Positions 1-8,450 of a stretch of 64,000 nucleotides of DNA are shown piece after piece. The DNA comes from Sphingomonas sp. (GTDB taxonomy: Bacteria; Pseudomonadota; Alphaproteobacteria; Sphingomonadales; Sphingomonadaceae). The stretch covers positions 62,001-126,000 of the forward strand of contig JABDNH010000016.1 in the NCBI GenBank assembly GCA_013001055.1. Direction: 5' to 3'. Numbering within the stretch: position 1 is the first letter of the stretch; each line of letters opens with the position of its first letter. Position numbers and translations under genes: made by a program. The notes under the pieces were generated by a model that was given only the letters and a program-made list of their open reading frames with translations, did not search any database and was not told the origin of the DNA.

Positions 1-361
1 CTGAAACGGGCGCATCAACCATGGTCAGGCCTGCTTCGGCCGCCTTGCCCGCGACATCGCGCGCAGTGGCGACGTCGATGGTCGAGCAGTCGATGAGGAT
101 GGCGCTCTTGTCGGCGTTGGGGATGACGCTTTCGGCATAGACGGCAGCGACATGCTTGCCTGCAGGTAGCATGGTCACGACCGCGTCGGCGCCTTTGACT
201 GCGGCGGCGGCATCGTCGGCGATGGCGCAGCCGTTTTTCTTGGCGCGATCGAGCGCGTCTGGCGACAGGTCGAAAGCGGTGACCTCATGTCCGGCCTTCA
301 CGAGGTTGGCGGCCATCCCGCCCCCCATATTGCCGAGGCCGATAAATGCTACTTTGGACAT
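1..361 (-). CDS. mmsB: 3-hydroxyisobutyrate dehydrogenase, C-terminus cut by window edge
   Basis: Reverse-strand translation MSKVAFIGLGNMGGGMAANLVKAGHEVTAFDLSPDALDRAKKNG...; Rossmann GxGxMG motif; next to valine-catabolism genes. Confidence 0.85.
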   Translation of the reverse strand, partial: MSKVAFIGLGNMGGGMAANLVKAGHEVTAFDLSPDALDRAKKNGCAIADDAAAAVKGADAVVTMLPAGKHVAAVYAESVIPNADKSAILIDCSTIDVATARDVAGKAAEAGLTMVDAPVS

Positions 362-372
362 GATCGCTCTCC

Positions 373-1146
373 TTACTGGCCCTTCCACTCGCCCGGGCGT
401 TTTTCCACGAAGGCCGTCATACCCTCTTTCTGGTCCTGCGTCCCGAACAGGCCATGGAAGAGGCGGCGTTCGAAGTTGATGCCTTCGGCCAGCGTCATTT
501 CATAGGCGGCGTTGACCATTTCCTTGTTCGCCATGGCGGCGAGCGGGGCCATCGAGGCGATGGTCTCGGCGGTCTTCATGGCTTCATCGATCAGAACGTC
601 GGCGGGGACCACCTTGGCGACGAGGCCGGAGCTTAAAGCTTCCTCAGCGCCCATCATTTCACCCGTCAGGCACATGTGCATGGCCTTGGCCTTGCCGATG
701 GCAAGGGTGAGACGCTGCGAGCCGCCCATACCGGGGGTGACGCCCAGCTTGATTTCGGGCTGGCCGAACTTGGCGGTGTCGGCAGCGATGATGAAGTCGG
801 CCATCATGGTGACTTCGCAGCCACCGCCCAGCGCATAGCCCGCGACCGCGGCGATCCACGGCTTGCGGGTCGCGGTGACCTTTTCCCAGTCTTTGAAGAA
901 GTCCGACTTGTACATGTCGGCAAAAGACTGGTCCTGCATTTCCTTGATGTCGGCGCCGGCAGCAAAGGCCTTTTCGGAGCCGGTGAGGACGAGGCAGCGC
1001 TGGCTTTCGTCGGCGTCATAGGCGGCGAAGACTTCGATCAATTCCCCCAGCACCTGGCTGTTGAGCGCATTTAGCGCCTTGGGGCGGTTCAAGGTGACGA
1101 GGGTGACGGCACCCTTCTTCTCGACGATGACGGTTTCATAGCTCAT
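373..1146 (-). CDS. Enoyl-CoA hydratase (crotonase family)
   Basis: 257 aa ORF; crotonase motifs ([39 protein letters not shown]). Confidence 0.92.
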   Translation of the reverse strand: MSYETVIVEKKGAVTLVTLNRPKALNALNSQVLGELIEVFAAYDADESQRCLVLTGSEKAFAAGADIKEMQDQSFADMYKSDFFKDWEKVTATRKPWIAAVAGYALGGGCEVTMMADFIIAADTAKFGQPEIKLGVTPGMGGSQRLTLAIGKAKAMHMCLTGEMMGAEEALSSGLVAKVVPADVLIDEAMKTAETIASMAPLAAMANKEMVNAAYEMTLAEGINFERRLFHGLFGTQDQKEGMTAFVEKRPGEWKGQ

Positions 1147-1158
1147 GCGGGTTTGCTC

Positions 1159-2232
1159 CTAGCTTTCGAGCGGGATCCAGCGCTCATCCTCGGGCAGCGG
1201 CTCGAAGAAGGCGTCGACTTCTTCATCGCTAATGTCTGCCGGATCGGATGGTTGCCATTTGGGATCGCCGGTCTTGTCGATCAGCAGCGCGCGTACGCCC
1301 TCGGCGAAGTCGGGGTGATAGATGAGGCGCACCATGATGCCGTATTCCATCTCCATCTCGTCGACGAAATGGAGCTGTTTGGGGCTTTCGGTCAGCAGCT
1401 TGAGGCTGACCTTGCAGGCCATGGGCGATTTGGCGCGAAGCGTCTTGGCTTCCTGTTCGGCCCACGTATCGCCCTCGGCAGCGCCTGCATCGAGGGCAGT
1501 CAAAATCTCTTCGAGCCGATCGGAGGCGAAATAGTGATTGATCTTGTCGAGGTTCGACATGATCCGTGCTTCCGGTGGATCGGGCTCGGCATGTTCATCG
1601 AGGATGGCCTGCACCCGATAGGGGTCGGCCATGATCGCCTGCTTGACCTCCTCGAGGCGTTCGGACGGAATATAATGGGTGGCGAGGCGTAGCGCCTTGC
1701 ATTCCGCGCCATCGAGGCGGGCGCCGGTAAGCGCGAGGAACTGGGCAAGGCGGCCGCGCAGGCGCGACAGGTAACGCCCGCCGCCCACGTCGGGGAAAAT
1801 CCCGATCGTGGTCTCGGGCATGGCGAAGACGGTATTCTCGGTCGCGACGCGATAACGGCACGGGCAGGCAATGCCGACTCCCCCGCCCATCGTGATGCCG
1901 TCCATGAAGGCGACGCCGGGCTTGCGATAGGTATATTCAAGATGGTTGAGCCGATATTCATCGGCGAAGAAGGCGCGCGCAGCGCGGCCTTGGCCTTCGA
2001 CCGACTTGACGATGCTGACGACATCGCCGCCGGCGCAAAAACCGCGGCCTTCGGCGTGGTCGATCAGAATGATGCGTACGTCCGGATCTTCGTGCCATTC
2101 TTCCAAGGCAGCGGTCATGTCGAGACACATGTCGCGCGTCAGCGCGTGGATGGCCTTGGGGCGATTGAGGCGAAGACGGCCAGCCGCGCCTTCCTTGTAC
2201 GTGATCACGTCTTGTGCTGTCATAACTTCCAT
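1159..2232 (-). CDS. Enoyl-CoA hydratase/isomerase family, likely 3-hydroxyisobutyryl-CoA hydrolase
   Basis: Crotonase fold (GRGFCAGGDV, MDGITMGGGVGI, FPDVGGGRYLSRL); start MEVMTAQDV overlaps the phaC stop; longer ORF start (2349) lies inside phaC. Confidence 0.88.
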   Translation of the reverse strand: MEVMTAQDVITYKEGAAGRLRLNRPKAIHALTRDMCLDMTAALEEWHEDPDVRIILIDHAEGRGFCAGGDVVSIVKSVEGQGRAARAFFADEYRLNHLEYTYRKPGVAFMDGITMGGGVGIACPCRYRVATENTVFAMPETTIGIFPDVGGGRYLSRLRGRLAQFLALTGARLDGAECKALRLATHYIPSERLEEVKQAIMADPYRVQAILDEHAEPDPPEARIMSNLDKINHYFASDRLEEILTALDAGAAEGDTWAEQEAKTLRAKSPMACKVSLKLLTESPKQLHFVDEMEMEYGIMVRLIYHPDFAEGVRALLIDKTGDPKWQPSDPADISDEEVDAFFEPLPEDERWIPLES

Positions 2233-3932
2233 CAGGGCATCATTGCGTAACGACCGGGGGCGGGCTCGATGCCGTCCGCGATCCTGCGGGCTGCGACTTT
2301 CTTGCCGCTGCCATTCTGGTCGAGCCATTCGGTCCAGTAGGGCCACCAACTGCCTTCATGCTGCTTGGCCTTTTCAAGCCAGGCCTCGGCGCTTTCGGGA
2401 AGCTTTTTACCGCCGGTCCAATAGCCGTGCTTGTTCCGATGCGGCGGGTTGATGACGCCGGCATTGTGGCCCGAGCCGCCGAGGATGAATTCGGCGCCGA
2501 TGTCGCGCGCGCCGCGATAGACGGCGTCCCATGCGGAGACGTGATCGTCCTTCAAGGCGATGACCATCATCGGGGTCGTGATCTTGGGCAAATCGATGGC
2601 GACACCGCCGATCTCGAAGCCTGCCGGTTCGGCGAGTTTGTTGTCGTGCAGGAGGTCGCGATTATAGCTTTTGAGGAAGGCGGCGGGGATGCGCGCGCCG
2701 TCTTCGAACCAGTAGAGCAGGTCGCTCGGCGGGGCCGGCTTGTCCAATAGGTAATGGTTGATGACGCTCGACCAGATGAGGTCGTTGGCGCGCATCGCGG
2801 CGAACAGGCGCTGGAGTTCCAGGCTGTCGATGAAGCCCTGTCCCTCGAGATGATCTTCGAGCGCGTCCAAGTGGCCTTCATGGACGAAGGCCGACCAGTC
2901 GCGCATGTCCGAGAAATCGACGAGGCTGCCGATCAGGGTCGCGCTGTTTACAAGGTCTGCGCGTTTCTCGGCGGCGAGATAGGCGAGCGCGATGGCGACC
3001 AGCGTCCCGCCAAGGCAGAAGCTGAAAAGGTCGGCGCTCTCGCCGGTACGTTTCTTCACGGTCTCGGCAGCGGTGACGATGCCGTCGAGGACATAATCTT
3101 CGACGCCCTTGTCCGCGAGTTCTTCGCCGGGATTGACCCAGCTGATGACGAAGACGGTTCGGCCCTGCTCGACCAGCCATTTGACGAAAGACTGCGAGGG
3201 ATCGAGGTCGATCATGTAATAGCGGTTCACCAGCGGCGGGACATAGAGCAGGGGCTCGGCGGCAACCTTCTCGGTCGTCGGCGCATACTGGATCAGCTGG
3301 AACAGTGCGTTCTCGAACACGATTTCGCCCGGGGTGGCGGCGATGGTCTTGCCCTTTTCGAACGCGCCCGGATCACTGCGACGCTGGACGATACCGTCAC
3401 CGGAGAGCGCATCCTCAAGGAAATTGGCAAAACCGCCGACAAGGTTGGCGCCGCTCGTCTCGATCGTGCGCTGGACAACATCGGGGTTGGTCATCGCGTA
3501 GTTGGCGGGCGAGACGGCGTTGAGATATTGATCGAGCAGGAAACGGCTCATTGCCTGCGCTTTCTCATCGCCATCAGCGAGGCCGACGACATCGCGCATT
3601 TGTTCGGATGCCAGCAGATACGCATCGCGCAGCGCGCGGTAATAGCGATCATCTTGCCAGTCGCTTTTGCGGAACCGGCGATCGCGCGGAGCCTGGCCGG
3701 GCTCGTTGGACAGCGTTTTCTGCCAGAATTCACCCCATTGCTGCGCGGCATTCATCTGGATCGCCATGAGATCGGCGGGTCGCGCGGCGAGGCTCATCGC
3801 CATCTTGCCGCTGGCTTCGGCGATGGCGAACGGATCGAAGGGCAGGGTATGGCGCTTTAAGCCTGCCTGCGTCATCATGGCTTCCGCCGCGGCCGCCATC
3901 TGGCGCGCGATATCGGTCATCGAATCGTTCAT
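2232..3932 (-). CDS. phaC: Class I poly(3-hydroxyalkanoate) synthase
   Basis: 566 aa; N-terminal PhaC region (AIQMNAAQQWGEFWQKTL), nucleophile region SFCLGGT, KDDHVSAW and GSGHNAGVINPP. Confidence 0.9.
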   Translation of the reverse strand: MNDSMTDIARQMAAAAEAMMTQAGLKRHTLPFDPFAIAEASGKMAMSLAARPADLMAIQMNAAQQWGEFWQKTLSNEPGQAPRDRRFRKSDWQDDRYYRALRDAYLLASEQMRDVVGLADGDEKAQAMSRFLLDQYLNAVSPANYAMTNPDVVQRTIETSGANLVGGFANFLEDALSGDGIVQRRSDPGAFEKGKTIAATPGEIVFENALFQLIQYAPTTEKVAAEPLLYVPPLVNRYYMIDLDPSQSFVKWLVEQGRTVFVISWVNPGEELADKGVEDYVLDGIVTAAETVKKRTGESADLFSFCLGGTLVAIALAYLAAEKRADLVNSATLIGSLVDFSDMRDWSAFVHEGHLDALEDHLEGQGFIDSLELQRLFAAMRANDLIWSSVINHYLLDKPAPPSDLLYWFEDGARIPAAFLKSYNRDLLHDNKLAEPAGFEIGGVAIDLPKITTPMMVIALKDDHVSAWDAVYRGARDIGAEFILGGSGHNAGVINPPHRNKHGYWTGGKKLPESAEAWLEKAKQHEGSWWPYWTEWLDQNGSGKKVAARRIADGIEPAPGRYAMMP

Positions 3933-3937
3933 GATCG

Positions 3938-5080
3938 CTATTGCCTGAGCATTTCGCGGCTGACGATCAGCCGCATGACCTGGTTGGTGCCTTCGAGGAT
4001 CGAGTGGACGCGAAGGTCGCGCCAGAAGCGCTCGATCGGGTAATCCTGCAGGTAGCCATAGCCGCCGTGCAGTTGCAGCGCGCGGTCGACGACCGACGAG
4101 CCCGTGTCGGTGGCCAGACGCTTGGCCATGGCGGCGAATTTTGTCTTGTCGGGCGCATTTTCGGTCACCTTCACGGCAGCCGCGTAGAGCAACGTACGCG
4201 CTGCCTGCAATTCGGTTTCCATATCGGCCAGCATGAACTGAGTGTTTTGAAAATCGGCGATCGCCTTGCCGAACTGGTGGCGTTCCTTAGTGTAGTTGAT
4301 AGCTTCGTCGAGGCACCGCTGTGCCCCGCCGAGCGAACAGGCGCCGATGTTGAGCCGACCGCCGTCCAATCCCATCATCGCCATGCGAAAGCCTTCGCCT
4401 TCGCCGCCGAGACGGTTGGAAACAGGCACGCGCACATTGTCTAAATTGACCTGCGCGGTGGGCTGCGAATGCCAGCCGAGCTTCTTCTCGTTGGCGCCGA
4501 AGCTGACGCCTTCCATGTCCTTTTCGATGACCAGCGCGGTAATGCCCTTGGGGCCCGGCTCGCCGGTGCGGGTCATGACGATATAGATTTCGTTTTCGCC
4601 GCCGCCCGAAATGAAGGCTTTGGAGCCCGACACGACATAATGATCGCCGTCGAGAACCGCCTTGGTCTTGAGCGCGGAAGCGTCCGAGCCGCTCGACGGT
4701 TCGGTGAGGCAATAGCTCGCCATCTTTTCCATCGGGATCAGGCTGGGAAGATATTTTTCCTTGAGCGCATCGTCGCCAAAGCGGTCGATCATCCAGGCGC
4801 ACATGTTGTGGATCGAGATGAAAGCGCTGGTCGAAGGGCAGCCATAGGCCATGGCTTCCATGATGAGCGCGGCTTCGAGGCGGCCAAGGCCGATCCCGCC
4901 CGATTCCTCGGACACGTAAATGGCACCAAAGCCGAGTTCGGCGGCCTGCCGGATCGTGTCGACGGGGAAGATATGCTTCTCGTCCCATTCGGCGGCATGC
5001 GGGGTGATTTCGTCGGCGGTGAATTTCTGCGCCATTTCGAAGATCTGGCGCTGGTCGTCGGTAAGGTCGAATTGGGTCAT
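3938..5080 (-). CDS. Acyl-CoA dehydrogenase (isobutyryl-CoA dehydrogenase-like)
   Basis: 380 aa; YCLTEPSSGSDASALKT and C-terminal LHGGYGYLQDYPIERFWRDLRVHSILEGTNQVMR. Confidence 0.93.
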   Translation of the reverse strand: MTQFDLTDDQRQIFEMAQKFTADEITPHAAEWDEKHIFPVDTIRQAAELGFGAIYVSEESGGIGLGRLEAALIMEAMAYGCPSTSAFISIHNMCAWMIDRFGDDALKEKYLPSLIPMEKMASYCLTEPSSGSDASALKTKAVLDGDHYVVSGSKAFISGGGENEIYIVMTRTGEPGPKGITALVIEKDMEGVSFGANEKKLGWHSQPTAQVNLDNVRVPVSNRLGGEGEGFRMAMMGLDGGRLNIGACSLGGAQRCLDEAINYTKERHQFGKAIADFQNTQFMLADMETELQAARTLLYAAAVKVTENAPDKTKFAAMAKRLATDTGSSVVDRALQLHGGYGYLQDYPIERFWRDLRVHSILEGTNQVMRLIVSREMLRQ

Positions 5081-5122
5081 GGCCGCGCCCCTAGCATTGC
5101 CTCACAGCGAGGGAAATAGGGT

Positions 5123-5512
5123 CTAGGAACAGGGCAGGTAGATCGTTCGGTAGGAATGCTCGTTCGGCCAGCGGATAAGACTGCCCTCATCAAAGTCGAT
5201 GCGCTCTTCGGCACCATCGGGCGCGGTGAAACGGAAGCTGTCATCGTCGATGATCTCGGCCAGCGTATGGAGGTCGCCGCGATAGGCGAAGCCGACATCG
5301 GTGACTTCGATCATCTCGCCCATATAAAGATTGTCGGGACTGCAGTCGGCGGCGCTGACCCCGTAAGCACCGACATGTGCCGCAAGCGCCGAACGGTCGG
5401 TGAGGTCGTGCATTCCCTCGACACGTGTCAGTTCGGGCGCAGGACCGTCTTCCTGGCCGACGGGCTCACCGCATGCGGCTACAACGAGGCAGAAAATCAG
5501 GAAACTACGCAT
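5123..5512 (-). CDS. Hypothetical lipoprotein
   Basis: 129 aa; N-terminal MRSFLIFCLVVAACGE lipobox-like signal; overlaps ridA-like gene. Confidence 0.65.
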   Translation of the reverse strand: MRSFLIFCLVVAACGEPVGQEDGPAPELTRVEGMHDLTDRSALAAHVGAYGVSAADCSPDNLYMGEMIEVTDVGFAYRGDLHTLAEIIDDDSFRFTAPDGAEERIDFDEGSLIRWPNEHSYRTIYLPCS

Positions 5513-5891
5513 TAAGCTGGGCCTCGGCTTCTATCTCTACGCGCCATTCGGGACGCAGCAGCGCAGCGACCACGACCATGGTGGCAGCAGGCTTGGCGTC
5601 AGCAAAAAACTCGGCATGCACCTGCCCGATCGCATCGCCATCGGCGGGATCAGTGATGTACATGCGCGTACGCACGACATCGGCAGCGCTGCCGCCCAGT
5701 TCGCGGATTGCCTTCATCGCGATCTCAAAGCACCGGCGCGTCTGCGCTGCCGCATCGCCGGGCGTAGAAGAGCCATCCTCCTCGACCGGACCCGTGCCCG
5801 CGACGAGGATGCGATTGCTTTTGCGAACGGCGCGGCTGAAGCCGTATTTTGCCTCGTAGGGGGAGGTGCCTTGGGTGCGCTTAATCGGCAT
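5505..5891 (-). CDS. RidA family protein
   Basis: 128 aa; ...VAGTGPVEEDGSSTPGDAAAQTRRCFEIAMKAIRELGGSAADVVRTRMYITD... typical YjgF/RidA. Confidence 0.88.
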   Translation of the reverse strand: MPIKRTQGTSPYEAKYGFSRAVRKSNRILVAGTGPVEEDGSSTPGDAAAQTRRCFEIAMKAIRELGGSAADVVRTRMYITDPADGDAIGQVHAEFFADAKPAATMVVVAALLRPEWRVEIEAEAQLNA

Positions 5892-5979
5892 CCTTGATCA
5901 CCCTCTCTTCGCCGCCGGGCGTCGTTTCGAGGCCTGTGAACTCGCTCGGCGGCAAGGTGGCTGCAAGGGCGTGGATCAT
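5881..5979 (-). CDS. Candidate 32-aa small ORF coupled to both neighbours
   Basis: Translation MIHALAATLPPSEFTGLETTPGGEERVIKDAD*; ATG overlaps upstream stop as ATGA; its stop lies within the first codons of the ridA-like gene; absent from the ORF track because of size. Confidence 0.45.
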   Translation of the reverse strand: MIHALAATLPPSEFTGLETTPGGEERVIKDAD

Positions 5980-6701
5980 TGCATCGGTACCGCAAAGCCA
6001 TCGTTGTGGCTGGTGAGGAAGCTGCGCAGCTGCGGAGCGAGGTCGCTGCCGCCGTCATATCCGTGGCGGCGGCTATAGGTGGCCCATTCCACGTCTGTGC
6101 CCGCTGCATTATGCTCGGCATAGGTCGCCCAGGTGGTGTGCATGCCGATGGTCATCACGTCATAGTCCGAACCCAGATTGCCCGCCCAGATGAAGTTCTG
6201 GCGCATGCCGATATCGGCAAATATCGCATTTTCGCGGATGCGGCTGTCCAAGAGTACATCCTTCATGCCAGCGCGCGCCTTGAACATCTCGAGGTGGAAC
6301 AGGCCGGTCTCGGCCGCTGTCGATTGCATCAAGCCATGGGAGGGGCCGTTGGCGAACCAGTCGCTTTCGAAGTCGGCATGCTCGGCAATCGCCCGGCGCC
6401 AGGCGGGGTCGTCACAGTCGTTGGCGAAATATGCTTGGAAGCTGTCATAGGGCTGGAGCAGCATGAAGTCCCATTGGTCGCCCTGGCTATGGCGGATACG
6501 AAAGGGGATCGTGCAGCCATCCTCGCCGATGCTACCTTGCTCGCCGAGCGCCTCGATCTTGGCGCGCATCGCGACCCACTGGCCGGGCGCGGCGCGCAGC
6601 ATGGTGATGCGGTAGGGGTCGGTCGGTTCGTGCGGCTGCGGCTGGGCGGCAGCCGGTGCGGCAATGGCCAGCAGTGCGGCAGCGATTGATGGCAGTCTCA
6701 T
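5976..6701 (-). CDS. Secreted hypothetical protein
   Basis: 241 aa with signal peptide MRLPSIAAALLAIAAPAAAQ; start codon lies in a hairpin (6699-6730). Confidence 0.7.
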   Translation of the reverse strand: MRLPSIAAALLAIAAPAAAQPQPHEPTDPYRITMLRAAPGQWVAMRAKIEALGEQGSIGEDGCTIPFRIRHSQGDQWDFMLLQPYDSFQAYFANDCDDPAWRRAIAEHADFESDWFANGPSHGLMQSTAAETGLFHLEMFKARAGMKDVLLDSRIRENAIFADIGMRQNFIWAGNLGSDYDVMTIGMHTTWATYAEHNAAGTDVEWATYSRRHGYDGGSDLAPQLRSFLTSHNDGFAVPMQ

Positions 6702-6830
6702 AGCGTCCCCCTTTTTGGGAGAACGCTATGAGTCCGTCTTCAGCGTGTCCAGACAGGATGGCGCGGCGGCGCCGCGATTTAACCGTTCCCCGCCCCGATC
6801 GGTCTCGGTGAGACCAGTCGGTGGTTCGCG

Positions 6831-6857
6831 AAAAAGCCGTCCCCCGGACGGCTTTTG
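6831..6857 (-). terminator. Rho-independent terminator of mmsA
   Basis: AAAAAGCCGTCCCCCGGACGGCTTTT stem just after the mmsA stop, T-run on minus strand. Confidence 0.8.
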
Positions 6858-6861
6858 TCGC

Positions 6862-8361
6862 TCAACCCATGGTCGGAATGACAAACGCTTCCTTGTGATC
6901 GCCCGCCGCCGAGCCATCGGGCCAGCGCTGGGTGACCTTCTTGGCCTTGGTCCAGAAGCGGATGCCGTCGGGGCCGTGCTGGTCGATGTCGCCGAAGCCC
7001 GAGCGCTTCCAGCCGCCAAAGGTGTGGTAGCTCACCGGCACGGGGATCGGCACGTTGACGCCGACCATGCCGACATTGACGCGCGCCGCGAATTCGCGGG
7101 CGGCGTGACCATTGCGGGTAAAGATGGCGACGCCGTTGCCATACTGGTGATCGCTCGGCAGGCGCACGGCTTCATCGAAATCGGCGGCGCGCACCATCTG
7201 TAGAACGGGGCCGAAAATCTCTTCCTTGTAGCTTTCAAAGTCGGGCTTCACGTGGTCGAACAGCGTCGGGCCGACGAACCAGCCATCGGTACCCTGCAGT
7301 TCAAGGCCGCGCCCGTCGATGACGAGCTCGCCGCCTTCTTCGGCGCACTTGGCGATCCAGTTTTCGACCGTCTGCTTGTGCTGTTCGGTGACGACCGGGC
7401 CGTAATGCGCGTCGGGATCGGTCGAGACGCCGACCTGCAGGCCGTTGATCGCGGGAATCAGCTTTTCGCGCAGGCGTTCTGCGGTGTCTTCGCCCACGGG
7501 AACGACAACCGGGAGCGCCATGCAGCGCTCGCCCGCCGAGCCAAAAGCCGCGCCGGTAAGGTCGTTGACGACCTGGTCGAGATCTGCATCGGGCAGGACG
7601 ACGCCATGGTTCTTGGCGCCGCCAAAGGCCTGGACGCGCTTCCCGTTCGCCGTGCCGCCCGAATAGATATATTCGGCAATGGCGCTCGAGCCGACGAAGC
7701 TGATGCCCTTGATGTCGGGATGTTCGATGATGGCATCGACCATTTCCTTGTCGCCATGGACGACATTGAGGATGCCGTCGGGCAGGCCCGCTTCCTTCAT
7801 CAGTTCGGCAAGCCGCATCGGGACGCTGGGATCTTTTTCGCTGGGCTTGAGGATGAAGGCGTTGCCGACCGCGATGGCGGGGCCGAACATCCACATCGGG
7901 ATCATGGCGGGGAAGTTGAACGGCGTGATGCCCGCGCCGATGCCGAGCGGCTGGCGCATCGAATAGACGTCGATACCGGGGCCCGCGCCCTGCGTATATT
8001 CGCCCTTCAAAAGATGCGGAATGCCGCAGCAGAATTCGATGACGTCGAGCCCGCGCTGCACATCGCCCTTGGCGTCGGCGATGACCTTGCCGTGCTCGCT
8101 CGAGAGCAATTCGGCGAGCTCGTCCATATGCGCCTCGACGAGTTCCTTGAATTTGAAGAAAACGCGCGCGCGCTTTTGCGGGTTGGTCGCCGCCCAGGCG
8201 GGCTGGGCCGCTTTTGCAGCATCGACGGCCTTATTCAGCAAATCGGCATCGCCCAAGCCGACTTCGGCCTGCTGCTTGCCTTCGGACGGGTTCCAGATCG
8301 GATGCTGGCGGGACGAGCCGCCGACGTGGCTGCCATTGATGAAATGGTCGATGCTGCGCAT
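6862..8361 (-). CDS. mmsA: CoA-acylating methylmalonate-semialdehyde dehydrogenase
   Basis: Start MRSIDHFINGSHVGG; GERCMALPVVVPVG catalytic Cys region; VPVSYHTFGGWKRSGFGDIDQHGPDGIRFWTKAKKVTQRW. Confidence 0.95.
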   Translation of the reverse strand: MRSIDHFINGSHVGGSSRQHPIWNPSEGKQQAEVGLGDADLLNKAVDAAKAAQPAWAATNPQKRARVFFKFKELVEAHMDELAELLSSEHGKVIADAKGDVQRGLDVIEFCCGIPHLLKGEYTQGAGPGIDVYSMRQPLGIGAGITPFNFPAMIPMWMFGPAIAVGNAFILKPSEKDPSVPMRLAELMKEAGLPDGILNVVHGDKEMVDAIIEHPDIKGISFVGSSAIAEYIYSGGTANGKRVQAFGGAKNHGVVLPDADLDQVVNDLTGAAFGSAGERCMALPVVVPVGEDTAERLREKLIPAINGLQVGVSTDPDAHYGPVVTEQHKQTVENWIAKCAEEGGELVIDGRGLELQGTDGWFVGPTLFDHVKPDFESYKEEIFGPVLQMVRAADFDEAVRLPSDHQYGNGVAIFTRNGHAAREFAARVNVGMVGVNVPIPVPVSYHTFGGWKRSGFGDIDQHGPDGIRFWTKAKKVTQRWPDGSAAGDHKEAFVIPTMG

Positions 8362-8450
8362 TGGAAATGACACTCCTAGTTTCGATTTTCGGCCTTCCCC
8401 TAGCCAACGAACGAGCAACATGCCAGTTCAAGCGCAAAGGAGATTTGCCC

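Noticed and set aside
2754-3860. 368-aa plus-strand ORF antisense to phaC
   Set aside because: Mirror frame; no domain signature.
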